DNA of 64,000 nt from Gigantopelta aegis (GCF_016097555.1 NC_054712.1:45978233-46042232); one strand, 5' to 3'. Counted from the stretch's first letter, positions 41,360 through 56,300 are shown. Program-made: numbers and translations. Notes: generated from the sequence alone by a model not told the origin.

Positions 41360-44300
41360 ATGTCAGCTTCCATGGATTCAGACGAAGAAACGTTTGTAAC
41401 ACTAGGATCGCCGTTGGAAGTGTTTGAAGATGGTCATTGCTACTTTTATTTGAATTATATTAAAACTGTTATTATTTTTCATTAATATACATAATTTAAA
41501 ATCAATTGTCATTCTTTCCGTACGCGGATTACAATGATTTAGTGATTGAAATTAACGTAAATATTTAGGAATGCCTGACGTTTCGCTCCAAGCCTGTTCG
41601 CCCCAGTCAGTTCTCTCCCAAGTCACTTCGCCCCATACCAGTTCGCCCCCAATCTAGTACATGTTAGCCCTAGTGCACGGGGAACATTAAGTCAACACTG
41701 TTCGTAGCAAGAACGCCACTTTCTACGTTAGCCTCCACTTGGGGTTTATTGTGTCCGTTTTTGAATATCATATTATCAATAAATTGAATAAGAAAAAAAC
41801 AGAAATTTATGAAACAGACACAAGGCTTTTGATTGCATGAATTTCTGGGTGATAAATGTTATGCCCAAAATAATCACGCCCAAATTAACTACAAACGTCA
41901 GTGCTGCCACTTTATACTTTTTTCTTGGAAATATACTTTTTATACTTTTTTAAAGGGACATTCCTGAGTTTGCTGCATTATAAGACGTTTCCGACTAATA
42001 AAATAATTCTACGATTAAACTTACATATTAAATATATTTTCTTGTTTAGAATATCAGTGTCTGTATATTCAATGTCATTCTGGTCGTCTTAATATTTGTG
42101 AGAAGCCCAAAATGGATTTTGTCTTTAAATAATTTTGTACGTACGAAAAAATATTTTTTAGGAATTAAAATAAAAATTAACCTAGTACACATATTAGAAC
42201 GATCAGAAACACGTTTAATATACAGCCACTAATATTCTAAACAAGAAAATATATTTAATGTGTACGTTTAATCGTATTAGTCGATAACATTTTAAAACAT
42301 TGCAGCAAACTCAGGAATGTCCCTTTAATACTTTTTCACATCAAAATACTTCTTCTTTTTTTTAAAATACGTTTTCTACAAAAAATAACTTAAGAAAACC
42401 TATTTCAAATTTGACCATTGTAAGATTTATGCTTTGCTAGTTTTTTTTTCAGGAATGGTTTGTTCTTTGTTGAGTGGAGTGTTTGTTGAGCTCTCTGATC
42501 CTGCTGCTCTCAATGACCAAGTGACAGGGTACTGAAATATGCAGAAAAGAGTGTTCAACAATTGCAAATGCTCACAACATGGTACACACCATTCCTTGAG
42601 GTTGGTCATAAGCAGCAAACATTAGTAGGACAAAGGTAGTGAATGTTATATGGTTACCTATCGGGGTAAGTTGATGAAAAATTAAACTTTTTTAATACAT
42701 TTTTTTAAAGACTATTTTGACACTTTTTCCCCCTGCATGATTCCATACTTTCTTTTAAAAATACAAAGTGGCAGCACTGAAATATGTTTTATTTAATAAT
42801 GCACTCAACACATTTTATTTACGTTTATATGGCGTCAGAATATTAATTATGTCAATAATATAATGGGATTGGCCAACAGGCTTAGGCTATATTAAGACCT
42901 ATCTCTACATTTTACCTCCAGATACATGTTACAATACAATAGACTTACATAGGTGTACAAAGAGGAAGAAAAAGAGAAGGGGTAGAGAAAGATTGGGGTA
43001 GGGTGGGTGGGTATAGTGAGTAGTAAACTGCATAACTTTTACATTGGATTGGGCGATGTCTAGCATAAAATTAATGTATTAACTTTAACAAAAATTTTAG
43101 TAGCAGTTATGAATTTTAAAGTAGTTTTAATAATTTCTTCATTTTTTTTTGTTCACTAAATTCTGGATTTCCCAATAAGATCATTTTATAATTGAGATAT
43201 AATTCAAAACGGGCCTCTGAGAATTGAAAATCTGCGTGACCCATTTATCGATCACGCAGAAATAAATTCAGGTAACCCATTTCATTTTTGCGTAGCCCGT
43301 TATATCCAAGTAAATGGTGTTTGAAATTTTGCACGAACAAAAAATAGGTTACTTAAATTAAATTTGTACACGCAAAGTGCGAAAAAAAACGATCGCTCTC
43401 ACAATTTTTAGAGGCCTATAAAACCAGTGAAATGTTAAGTTTAATTACATTAAATTAACTTGAAATGCATTTCTGAATAATAACTCCGGGCTAGCTCTGG
43501 CACTCACCAAATTCGCCAGTTGCAAATTTTGAACACAATTGGCAAATTTGATTTTATTTTGGCAAAATAATTTCATGTAATAATTGACATTTTAAAGAAA
43601 ATAACTGTCAATTTCTGCAATTGTTTAAGTTTAATAGACAATTTGACGAAATATTTTGCTCACCCAGAACTAGCCCTGTGACTCCAGCAGCTGTTGATGA
43701 CAGTACTGAACTAAAACAACCTTTCTGTGCTCTGAAAAGACAAAAGTCCCTGTTGTGCCCCAAAAAGTGAGATCTAAAGCTCTGAGATGTTTAATTACTG
43801 ACAGCCATATTGTTTAATGCCATTAGGGTTTCTAGATTATGATAGCCCCACTTCCACGGCTAGTGTTATTCAATGTTGGGCTAGTAAATAACTACTATTG
43901 CCCTGCCCAACGGTTAATGAAATTGTTTTGTCAAATGTTGCAGTTAAGTCTATTTTGCCCCCACCCCAACCCCCTAATGTTAGTGTTTTTAAGTGATATC
44001 TCCATCTTTAGGTGAAATATCTGACTATTACTAATATTTAGTAAAATTGTATTAAAGTAAAGTAGGGCTAGAGAATTTTTAATCATGGCTAGTAAAACAT
44101 TTTAATCATTGATCCCATAGCTAGTGGGTTTTATAAACATTCTAGAAGTCCTGTGTCATTTAAAGGGACATTCCTGACTTTGCTGCATTGTAAGATGTTT
44201 TAAAGGGACATTCCTGACTTTGCTGCATTGTAAGATGTTTTAAAGGGACATTCCTGACTTTGCTGCATTGTAAGATGTTTCCGACTAATAAAATATTTCT

Positions 44301-47300
44301 ATGATTAAACTTACATATTAAATATATTTGCTAGTTTAGAATATCATTGTCTGTATATTCAATGTGTTTCTGGTTGTCTTAATATTTGTAAGAAGCCCAA
44401 ACTGGATTTTGTCTTCAAATAATTTCGTACGTATGAAAACACAATATTTTAGGAAATAATATGAAATTTAACCTAGTACAAAATTAGAACGGTCAGAAAC
44501 ACGTTTAATATACAGCCACTAATATTTTGTGCAGAAAAATATATTTGATATGTAATTACAATATTTGTAAGAAGCCCAAACTGGATTTTGTCTTCAAATA
44601 ATTTCGTACGTATGAAAAAACAATATTTTAGGAAATAATATGAAATTTAACCTAGTACAAAATTAGAACGTTCAGAAACACGTTTAATATACAGCCACTA
44701 ATATTTTGTGCAGAAAAATATATTTGATATGTAATTACAATCGTTAAAAAGTCTCTGTTAGTCGATAACATCTTAAAAAGTGCAGAAAACTCAGGAATGT
44801 CCCTTAAATATTGGAAAGAAATTCAAATTCAGGTAAAAAGAAATTCAAATTACAATTTGGTCCTTACTTTAAAAAAAAAAAAAAAATACTGTAGATCATG
44901 AAATTAATGCAATCATAATATTAATGCGAAAAATGCAAGTTTGTGTTATTCGCATTTATTTTTATGTTTTGTCCAGCAGTAGTCCAGCAAGCTTTGTGTC
45001 ACACTCTATTAAAACAAAGAAAAATTAAAATTCTAATACATTTATAAAAAAACAGCCACAATTCATCGTAGGCAAGACAGACTAATTGTCCAATAGTCCA
45101 GCAAAAGCCGACACTATTTGTCACGCGTGAATGGGTTTTAGCATGCTAATCCTGAGGTTGACCATTCCTTTGTTTTTACTGTTCAAGTTCGCTGCAACTT
45201 TCTTGGCATATCTTTAATCTTAAGAAGATACAGTTGTAATGGTACATGTATGCTAATGTTTAGCCAGATTTAGGTAACTATACACGTGAGGTAAATGATT
45301 GCGTTGAGTTGATCTCATGAAAAACACTAGGGACTAAACAGGTTAATTGATGTGTACACTGACATGTCATTGAAGACGTTTGGAACTGACAATTACTTTG
45401 TGGCAAACTGAAAATTTTTTGGGGTTGAAATGATTGGGGACGAACTGGTCAAACGGGAGGCGAACTGGTTTGGGGCGAAACATACCCAACCCTGATTACT
45501 ACAATATATTAACTGTGGTGGTGTGGGAACTCTTAGTAATTATGTAACGCTTGATGTGGGACATGGAATGCCAGGGATGACTCAGGTTGAGTAGAAACGT
45601 TCGCCACATTACAAGAAAGCCACAGTTATTTCCCAACAAAATATCAACCAATACAGGAAATTATTTTGACCAAATTAAAATAAAATTAGCCATTTATTTT
45701 TAAAATTTGCAATTGGCAAATATGGTGAGTGCCAGAGATAGCTGTGTATGCCGTATGCATTGAAGCTATGATTCCAAGCTTTGGAACCCAAATTCTGCAA
45801 AATCTTCATGTTTTAGACAACCACCCCACCCCCATCCCTCATCACTCAACTTAGGTTGGAACTTCAGAATTTATTACTAATAAATTTGAGTGCAAAGTAT
45901 GTTGTTGTTTTTTAGCTTTCAGAATGTGTTGAAATTGAATACTGAACTTTTTTTATTATATATATTTTTTATTGTAATTTAAACCCACCCCACATTAACT
46001 AACATCAATTGATTATATTGACATTTTGATCATGTTTGTTGTAACAAGTTCCCTTTGGGAAAATTAAATAGCTGGGGTCTAATTCACTAAACTCTCGCAA
46101 CTTTGCGATCTCACAGTGCAATGCTAAAAGACTTGCAAAGAGGATGCTAATTGTGAATTAGGCCCCTGGTCTGTAGGCATTTGTGATATTGTGGTCGTTA
46201 TTTGACACATAATAATAATAACGACTGCTACATGTAGTTGAGCATTAAACCAACAAACTGCGAGTAACCAAATGACCAAGAAGTGAAGTAATCAGACTAC
46301 GTGTTTAAATGTCATTAATTAAATTTCCTGGGTAGGCAGTTGATCAATTAATCAGGCTACATTTGTTTTTGTTTTTAATACCTGCTACAGAAAATCAGGA
46401 AACATTATACTGCAGAAACTACGAGTAATTTAGGACTGAAAAAGTATTGTTGCAAACCATGATTGTTCCCATTAATTACAAAAACTATATTTATAAATTA
46501 ATACCTGTCTATATTTTTAGATGAACCTATTAAGAAACCGGTGTCTATTTATGACATTCAAGCAAGAGATTCCAAAGGCCGGCCGAGATTTCATGGAGCT
46601 TTCACAGGTGGCTTCTCTGCGGGTTTCTTCAATACTGTTGGATCCAAAGAAGGTTGTTTATTAGTGTGATTTAATTTACAAATTTACAGATTTCCTTTTT
46701 CTGATTTAAAACCTGTGTTTTACTGCCCATACTGATGGCATTTCCATCCTTGCTTCACCAGCGTAGCCATTGGTGGCATGAAGTCCATGCCCCCCACCCC
46801 AGCCCTGTCACACCTTTTCTTTTTCCCACACCTCTTTGTATGTCTCCTTATAACGTGACACATAGATAGTATGAGTGCCCTCCCTTTCCAATATGGGTGT
46901 CTCCCCCCCCCCCCGTATAAAATCATGGCTATTCCAAAGCCTTGTCATAGTTTGTAACATTTTTTACTTTTTAATTTAACATTAGATAGTGTTGAGACGA
47001 GGTAAAAACTAAAATGATTTGAAACAGCATTTTATTTATTTTGTTAATTTTAATTATCTTCATTTTTATTAACATAAACTGAGGTCCAATCATACAGTCC
47101 TGAGTACATACCAGCACTTGTTAACATATTAAATATCAAACACTGTAACATCAAGGCAGTTACCGACTCATATCTTAAATCCTTGAAAATGGCCTTTATT
47201 TGAATATGAGTTTTCATCTTTTTATAGATCATTTGAACTTTTATTTCTAAATGTGTATCACATCCTGGGTTTTCATTTTATCAGTTGTTATTTTTCCTGT

Positions 47301-50300
47301 TAGGTTTCACACCGTCTACGTTTGTGTCATCGAGAAGTTCCAAGGCTGAGGCTTCATCACGCAATGTTGAAGACTTCATGGATGAGGAGGTGTGAATTAG
47401 TGTTACATATGTTTTGAGGGCCTGGAAATGAAGTGCTGTAATTCTTGGTGATCAGAAAATGTTGCCAATTTATGTCAAAAATAAACAACACCTGGGGCTA
47501 ATTTCCAACATATTATCAGTAATTACACAAATTTGTTTTGCCAAATTAAAATAAAAGTTGCCAGTTATTCTTAAAAGTTGCCAGTTATTCTTAAAATTTG
47601 CAGTTGGCGAATTTGGCAAGTGGCAAATCTAGCACCGTGTTTGATGTTTGTTTACTACAGTTTTTTCTTTGGAAGAAAAGTTTGTTTAATGACATCTTAG
47701 TACAAAGACTGTATTACCTGCCAGGCAAATTGCCTAGCAGTGACTGCTAATGCTGAGCTTTATAATATAACATTTAGTGAAATATCTTAAAATATCAGTG
47801 AAATAAAAGTGTTATCAGTCACTCAGTGACGATAACACATTTTAGAGGAAAATTTCACTATTTCACTCTGAAATGTGTTATTGTCACTGTAGAAAGTGTT
47901 ATCTTCACTATAAGAAAGCCGGAACTGTTTTGCTGCTGGCATTTTAAAAATAAAGGTAAATTGCCAAAAGTTCTATAATAAATATGATTTATATTTCATC
48001 GAGTGAAGTCTGCAATCACATCACACTCATGAGATGATTGTGCGACTCGTGTGATATGATTGTGCGACTCGTGTGATATGATTGTGCGACTCGTGTGATA
48101 TGATTGCAGACTTCACTCGATGAAATATAAATGATATTTGACAAAAAGATGAAATATCCTCTGTATATCGCACTGTGACAGTTTTGAAGACAGCAGTTAA
48201 TTCAAGTTGTTACTGAGTTGCAAACATATATGTTTTGTTTTAATGAAATGTAAAAATTAATTTTATAGTATTTTAAAGGAGAGGACAATTAAGGCATTTG
48301 GCCTGGTATGCATATTCAACGATATATAATGCACATTATTGCATATATAACGGGCACAGCCATTTTGTACCATCTCAGTGAGTACGCCTTCTGGTGAGCT
48401 GGTGGTTACGTAATACTTAATGCGTCACGACAGGAATGAGCCTTAGAACTAGAGAAACACAATCTACCTGGTTTTTGCAGGATGATAAATAGTCATACAT
48501 TGCAATGTTCTGTAATAATACACATCCCAGTAAGTATATCCAGCATTATATATATTATTTTTTAATACAAAATAAAATACCATTGTCAAAGTGCCTACAC
48601 AACAAGTCGAAACAATTAACAATGTTTTGCCCATGCATTAACCTACGTACTGAAATGATACACGGAGTGTTTTTTTAGTTAATTGGTCTATGCTGTTAGT
48701 TGCTTCTACCTGTGATTCCTGATTGGCAGGTGTGTATTTGATTGGTAACCAGACAAGCCAATTAATTGACGCTGTCTAGAAACAAAAATACATACTGGTA
48801 TTGTGGAATATTACCTGTCGCCCCTAAAATTATAATGGACATGTAGTGATTTCCCTAGAAATTTGGCAAGGCATGGTAGACCAAACACTTTCGGGGCATT
48901 TTCACCATTTTCAGGACACTTGTATTTCATTAAAAATACACAGAAATTAATTGAAATATACATTAATGTAATTTATGTGCTTGCTTTAATAAATGAATGG
49001 CAAAAGATATAAAAGGCATATTTTATTAATTAATAATACCTTTTTGGGTGTTTTATAAAGGCAATTTTAGAATTAATTAGTGAAAAAGGCTTGTTTAATC
49101 TCAGGGCAGCATGGTGCTGGTTAAGGCAAGATGGTGCTAGACTATTGAGGCATGGTTGCTGCACCATGCTAAAACAAGCTAGGGAAAACACTAGTCATGG
49201 TTTATTACTGTAAATAGTTCTGTAAAACTATTGATTAAGTAGACTTTTCCATCTAAAACCACAGAACTGACCAATTACGTAGTCCCAAAGAAAAGAAAAT
49301 TATCCCTTGGGTATCGTGGGTTGTCGTTTTTGCTCCAACGTAGCATATCAGTAGGTGTAATAGTGTACATTTTTCGTTTGGATTATTAAACAGAGGAAAA
49401 TACTATAACCCCATTTTGTTCCATTAATGCAACTTGAAATATATTTAGTTAAATAGTTTATTATATTATTACGTCATTTATGCTGTTTTACAAGTCAGGT
49501 TGATCAAAGAGAAGCGCCTTGTCGAAAATTACTGCTTTTGTTTACACTGTACATACAGGAGATGGTCAGGAGCTGACGTCACTTCTCCCCAAGCTATCCC
49601 ACCGGACGTCACAAAAACGAAACAAAATGGCTGCCCCCAGTTAGCAGGAATAATCATGTTTTTTTTATTAACTCTAAAATTATGTGTTTTTCATTTGCTA
49701 AAGTGTCAGTATGTGTTGGTGGTCCAGGTATGCATCTTTCCAACACATAAGGCTCTTGTTTGAGTTGACCCTACCTTTAAATGGATGAGATGTTAAATGC
49801 GGGATGACCAGGTAATATATGATCTTTATTTGGATTTCTACAACAATAACTCTCTTTTTTTTGTACCAAATTAAATTGGAACTGCTACAAAGTGACCAGT
49901 AACATGTTGGACTTATCGTGATTGATAATTCAAATAAATTGCGGTAAGAAATGTGTATGTTAATGGTGAAACAAAATCTGTAATAGCCAAAAATATTTTA
50001 CATTAATAGCTTTTTTTCTTCTTTTTTTAAATAACACCACTAGAGCACATTGATTTATTAATCATCGGCTATTGGATGTCAAACATATGGTCATTTTGAC
50101 AGTCATAGAGAGGAAACCCTCTACATTTTTCGATTAGTAGCAAGGGATCTTTTATATGCACCATCCCGTATACAGGATAGCACATACCACAAGCTTTGAT
50201 ATACCAGTCATGGTGCACTGGCTGGAATGAGAAATAGCCCAATGGGCCCACCGACGGGGATCGATCCTAGACCGACCGTGCATCAGGCATGCACTTTTCC

Positions 50301-53300
50301 ACTGGGCTACATCCCGCCCATAACAGTTGGGGTTAGTGACTTTAGTGGGTTTTATTCATGGCTGTAAAATCAATGTATTTGTATGGTTTGCAGGACTTAG
50401 GAGAACATGGAATTGCTCCTCAGAAATACACCACATCATCAGAGTACACATCCGAGGAGCGAAGTCGGAAAAGAAAAGCTATGGCTGCATCCTTATCAAG
50501 TTCCTCTATAATTCCTGGAGAACCAGCTCTTGTGGATCTTATAATACCAGAAAGGTTTGTATTTAGTTATATTTCTCCATACGTCATGGAGAATATACAG
50601 GATTTAGTTTTTTTAACAAGTGATGTATGATTTGAATAATTTGAAATAAAAAAATATGTTATTGCCTCCAACTGTCCTAATGGTATGGACATGACCAGAA
50701 CAAGGTAACTGGTTCACCAAAGGCTGTGGTATGTGCTATCCTGTCTGTGAGAAAATAAATACAAAAAATCCCTTGCTTCTAATGGAAAAATGTAGCAAGT
50801 TTTTTCTAAAGACTTTATGTCAGAATTAATTAAAAGGGTATACAATGTGCTCTATTCACAGTGGTATCGTTAAACAAAACAAACGTTAACTTCAGAGCTA
50901 ATTTACATTTTCCTGTGCAACACTAATTGTTTAGTTGGATGTACGGTTTTTAAATATTAAGTTTTCTGAAGTATATGCTTGTAAAATTTGTGACATAAAG
51001 CCTTTCAGCAGACTTTGATGTAATGTTGTGTTACACTAACAGGAATTCTAGCTTAAATAATGATCACAATTCGGAATGTTACATTGTTGGGGCCTGATTC
51101 ACTAAACTCTCGTCGCAACTTTGTGAATTCGGCCCCTGAGCACTAATTATCACAGTTAGTTCCACAACAAGTAAACTCATTAATAATGGTTGACAGTTTT
51201 ATGACAAACAATAAAAAACCCACATGTAAAACTAGGAGTAACACTTGTATTGCACAGGGCAGGTATACTTTAGGTTGCTTCTACTGTAGTGTTTTCAAAC
51301 ATATTAACAATGGGTGGTTTTTTTCTGAATAAAACAAATTACTCAAACAGAATTGAAAAGAGGCATATGTAGACAGGGTTTCTGCCAGAAAGAAATTTTT
51401 GGGTATGGTGCTATGGAATTGAATATTTACAGTGTGTGTGATGAATGCAACCGCAGTCGACAGAGTATGGAGGACCTCCACCCAAAAGAAAATAGGTTTA
51501 GGGTTAGGGTTAGGGTTAGGGTTAAGAAAATCATAGTCATTAATTGTGTCCAACAGTTAGCTTAAAAAAATAAAATTTGGTAATGGTGCCATAACCGTCT
51601 TACCCTCTGGCAGAAACCCTGGTAAATATTAAACCTGGCCCTATGTTTGTAAATTATTAATGGTTTAGATGTGATTTAACATTTTCATCTTTTTTTTCCC
51701 TCAAGGTTGTCGGTGGGAGTGAGACTTCTCAGAAAGATGGGATGGAAAGAAGGACAGGGGATCGGTCCGAGACGCAAAAAGAAGAAAAAGAAAAAAGGTG
51801 AATTTTATAAATTTAATATTTTGACATACACAAATGAATTTAAGGCATTTGTAATTAATTTGGTGCTTCACAGAATACGTTTAAGGCATAAGCTTTAAAA
51901 GAAAGAATTTAATGCTTTGAACTGTTTGACCACAAATAATTTTATACGCTATTTTACAGTGTGTTGGTATAATTTTCACATATATGCAACAATATAATGA
52001 GGGTTAATCATTACATTTTTGTCACATTTCATTGCTTACTACTGAGTATTAATAAATTAATATACTTTTAATTGAATTCTGAGCAAATAGAGGGTTTTAT
52101 TTATTTCCAATATTGTCTTTGTTCTTTTACATGTGGACAAACTAAAGTTATGGATGATGATTTCTGACAAGCACAATCGGTGTACATTTAGATGAAATGA
52201 TTAATATGCTTCTTTCTCTTACTGCCAGGTTCATCGGTACGAGTTGTCGGCTGTGCACTGCTACCATCGGAAAGTGATGAGGTAAGTTTAACAACTTTGT
52301 GTAGAGTTCTCAGTCCCCAGCTTGTGGCGAGAGTACTGAAGAGACAGGTTTGTGGAGTTAAATAGTAAAGAAGTTGATTACAGCAAGGTACTGAACGATT
52401 GAAAAGAAATAGGTAAAGCTGATACTCCATGTAATATTATGGTTACAGTAGGGTTAGGATTGGAGGCATTGGTAATATAATAATAGCTTATTCTACACAT
52501 TGTAAGCTAACCATAAGGAATGATGTTGGTGAAAGGCGTTCAGTGCTGTAATATACTGGTGAAATAATTCATTACCAATAATAGCGGCATGGACTGACTG
52601 AAGCTATATATGTATATATTCCCATATGGTGATTTGGTGTACATAGAGTCTTTTTACGATATTTATTCAGTTGCCTGCTAATTAATGTCTTTATAAACAT
52701 GATATTGTGTTTTTCTATAGGAATCTGATGATGATTTTATTTGTGATGTGACGTTTGCCCCTAAAGACACGACCCCAATCTCGTTTGAAGCGAAGGACAA
52801 TGTGCACGGTCTCGGATATCATGGCTTGGATCCTACAGCCGCCCTCCCGTCTAGTCACGTCAACCTGTTCGGTCCACCGCCGGTTAGATCTGGGGGACGC
52901 AAAGGCATCCGCGGTCAGGTAAGGTACATCTTCCTTTTACAAGCCAGGTGGTGTATCTAGGAGTCGAGAGACATAAGTGCATCTTAGGTTCACAAGGTAC
53001 CTGGGATCAGTTAAAATATATACATGTACTCCATGTTCAAACTGAACAAATATATTGTTGACAATTTGGTACATTTTATATGAAAATGTGTGGCCAAAAT
53101 CAGATTGTCTATGCCAAAAGAAAAGTCCTATACAGATAAAGATTTCAAATCTTGTTTTTTTTGTCAAAATTATAATAATAAAACAATGTAGGTTTGTTTA
53201 TATACTGTTACTATTATGTGTTCCCTTATATCTTCCATCAGTATTTTTTTATATTAGGCAAATATACATGTATTATTTGCAAATTAAATTAAATTTTTCT

Positions 53301-56300
53301 ACCATTTATTCTTAATCTGTTGATAGCCATAGTTTAAAGTGTTCTGAAGTGTCATTAAATAAATATTTGTTTTGTTTTCATCAAAGTAGACTCAGCCTGT
53401 TTATATTTTTCAGGCGTTTGGTGTCGGAGCTCTGGAGGAGGAAGATTCAGATATTTATTCGACGGATCACCTCTCCAACTACGACATGACGATGGAGATC
53501 GAAGACAAAGACAACAACTTTGGCTGGACGGCCCCAGGAAAACACAAACCTGGTAACCAGTTTCTTATCATCTGTCATTATATTTTTACATTCTGAAATA
53601 TATTTGTGAAGTGAAATTTCATTCAGTTTAGTACGTAGGAAGGGGACATAACCTTTTTTAAATTCTTGTTTAAAGACCTGTTTTTACCTATTGGGAGGTT
53701 TACCATCATTTCCTGCATATTAACTGCAGGGTTTATATCTTTTCAAAATTATGGATGTGATTTTTCAGCTTTTGTAAAAATTTCAGCTACTTTTGTTTTG
53801 ACAAAATAGTTATCACAGTAGACTGGATTTCATCAGAAATGCTGAAAAAATTACCTTTAAGTGTGGTATAGAATTTTCAACTTCACTTCAGCATCACATG
53901 AGTATAAAACATCTCAAAATTCCACCTGTGTGCTGTTTACTGGAGCTAATTATGTGGCCATTGTTGTAGCTCACTAGCAAGCTAGCAAGTGGTCAATATG
54001 AAATACTTGTTGATGAAAGCATGTCAGTAATGGCCTAAGTGTACGGGGTGTGTGTGTGTTCGTGTTTGAGTGTGTTTGTGTGTGTGTGTGTTCGTGTTTG
54101 TGTGTGTGTTCGTGTTTGTGTGTGTTTGTGTGTGTGTTCGTGTTTGTGTGTGTGTGTGTGTTCGTGTTTGTGTGTGTGTGTGTGTTTGTGTGTGTTTGTG
54201 TTTGTGTGTGTGTGTGTTTGTGTGTGTTCGCGTTTGTGTGTGTTCGTGTTTGTGTGTGTTTGTGTTTGTGTGTGTTCGTGTTTGTGTGTGTTCCTGTGTG
54301 TTCATGTGTGTTCGTGTTTGTGTTTGTGTGTGTTCGTGTTTGTGTGTGTTCGTGTTTGTGTGTGTTCGTGTTTGTTTGTGTGTGTTTGTGTGTGTTCGTG
54401 TTTGTGTGTGTTCGTGTGTGTGTGTGTGTTCGTGTTTGTGTGTGTTCGTGTTTGTGTCTTCGTGTTTGTGTGTGTTTGTGTTTGTGTGTGTGTTTGTTTG
54501 TGTGTGTGTGTTTGTGTGTTTGTGTGTGTGTTTGTGTTTGTGTTTGTGTGTGTGTGTGTTTGTGTTTGTGTGTGTGTGTGTTTGTGTGTGTTTGTGTGTG
54601 TGTTTGTGTTTGTGTTTGTGTGTGTGTGTTTGTGTTTGTGTGTTTGTGTTTGTGTGTGTTTGTGTGTGTGTGTTCGTGTTTGTGTGTGTGTGTGTTTGTG
54701 TTCGTGTTTGTGTGTGTTCGTGTTTGTGTGTGTTTTCGTGTTTGTGTTTGTGTGTGTTCGTGTTTGTGTTTGTGTGTGTTCATGTTTGTGTTTGTGTGTG
54801 TTCGTGTTTGTGTGTGTGTGGGTTCAGGCAGGGCACCTGCACCTGCCAACACACACACACCTGCCAACACACACACACCCCATACAGGATCAAATCTTCA
54901 AATTCGGGCAAAAACGATGGAGACATTCGAGCAAAATAATCTGACCTGAAACCTTTTGACCCATTTATTTCCATCATTTATTGACAATATTAGTTATACT
55001 TTGTATATGTAGTGATTTGTTTTGAACGCTATATAGCTGTCAATGTGTGTCACTGAGGGATTAATGAATTGGTGTGTAATCATAAAATAAATAATGTTAA
55101 AATTCATTTCTGGATTATTCTCTTTCTGTTCAGCATCACCGTCATCTCTTCCTGTTGGATACCTCGGGAAACTTCTCGCAGGTTTCACGCTGTCTTCTAA
55201 ACCACTGTCCCAGAAAAAAGTGTTTAAACCTCCAAGTTTACCACGTCACTACCGACCAGTCCATCACTTCAAAAAGATCCAACCAGAGGCTGCAGTACAA
55301 CAAACGTTGAACCAATCGGATTCCATGACACAGCCAAGAAGGAAAGAGCCACTAAATGCTGTTGACCGAGGCCTCATGCTAGGAGAAACTCCCATTTTTA
55401 GTATGTATCTCATTTATAGCTTTTTATCTTTTTCTTTTTCTTTTTTTTTTTCTTTTAAGTACTGTAAACCCGATTAATATTGCAATGTATTTTTTCTGAA
55501 ATATGCACCTTAGCGCATGTTCACGATATTTAAATTTCGCGAAAGACTATTGGCATCTGTAAAAAATAATGCATGTAAAAATAATGTGTGTGTATCAAGT
55601 TCGCGATTTGAGATCGGCCGTGAACTATGCAAAATTAATACACACAATTTTTTTCTGGTTTACAGTAATAATATTCTACAAAATTGTTAATAACTTAAGT
55701 TAAAGTTAGCCCATATACTTAAGAGAGGTATGCATGGTTATTCAATGTTTTGATTACTAGCCATTTGACCCGAGAGCAAATTTTATATGCACACATTTCC
55801 CCCTCACCCTGGGTTACAATAAATATTAAGCAAATGCTCTCTAAGCACATTACATGATTTGTTTTTGAAATTACTGTAGTTCGGAGCTGATACTGGAAGA
55901 CATATCCCACACACACCTAATATTCAGTATCAGGGCTTGACCTTAGCAATAGCCCAGCGTGTTTTAGCTACCAAATGTTTGCTCAGGCTACCAGATGTCT
56001 AAACCTGGTAGTCCACCAGGCTACTATACTAGCCGTCATTAATAACGCAATTTCCTTTTAACAAAATAATATACGTTCTGGTTGGACTTCGTTGACGCTA
56101 TTCGTCAATGTACATGGTACAGTGGTACACATTATTTCAGCAGCATGTAAAGGTCGACTTCCGGCCTGTTCCCAACATATGGGGAACAACGCTAAAAACG
56201 CATTATCCGGTAAATCGCGTACACGCAACCACTTGGCGAAATAACACTTTGCACGTGCATTTCCTGATACCCGGGCACACTCAGAACACGCGGGTGGCAA

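Larger units (their letters stand above)
41571..45495. repeat. Inverted pair of TTCGCCCC-repeat blocks bounding 3.9 kb of GPATCH1 intron 1
   Basis: The left block (41571-41655) repeats TTCGCYCCAA-like words: GACGTTTCGCTCCAAGCC, AAGTCACTTCGCCCCATACC, AGTTCGCCCCC. The right block (45418-45495) is the inverse: GGGACGAACTGGTC, GGCGAACTGGTTTGGGGCGA. A similar block lies at 2705-2770 and a weaker one at 38700-38790. The two blocks could be subterminal repeats of one element, but terminal inverted repeats and a target duplication were not pinned down. Between them lie several MITEs and AT-rich DNA, with no gene. Confidence 0.45.

Noticed and set aside
49500-49763. 87-codon ORF in repeat A
   Set aside because: The other copy of the repeat does not keep this frame open, so no coding constraint is apparent.
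53974-54949. Long ORFs of about 300 codons rich in Cys/Val (plus) or Thr/His (minus)
   Set aside because: They are translations of a (TG)n microsatellite in all frames and have no stops simply because of composition.
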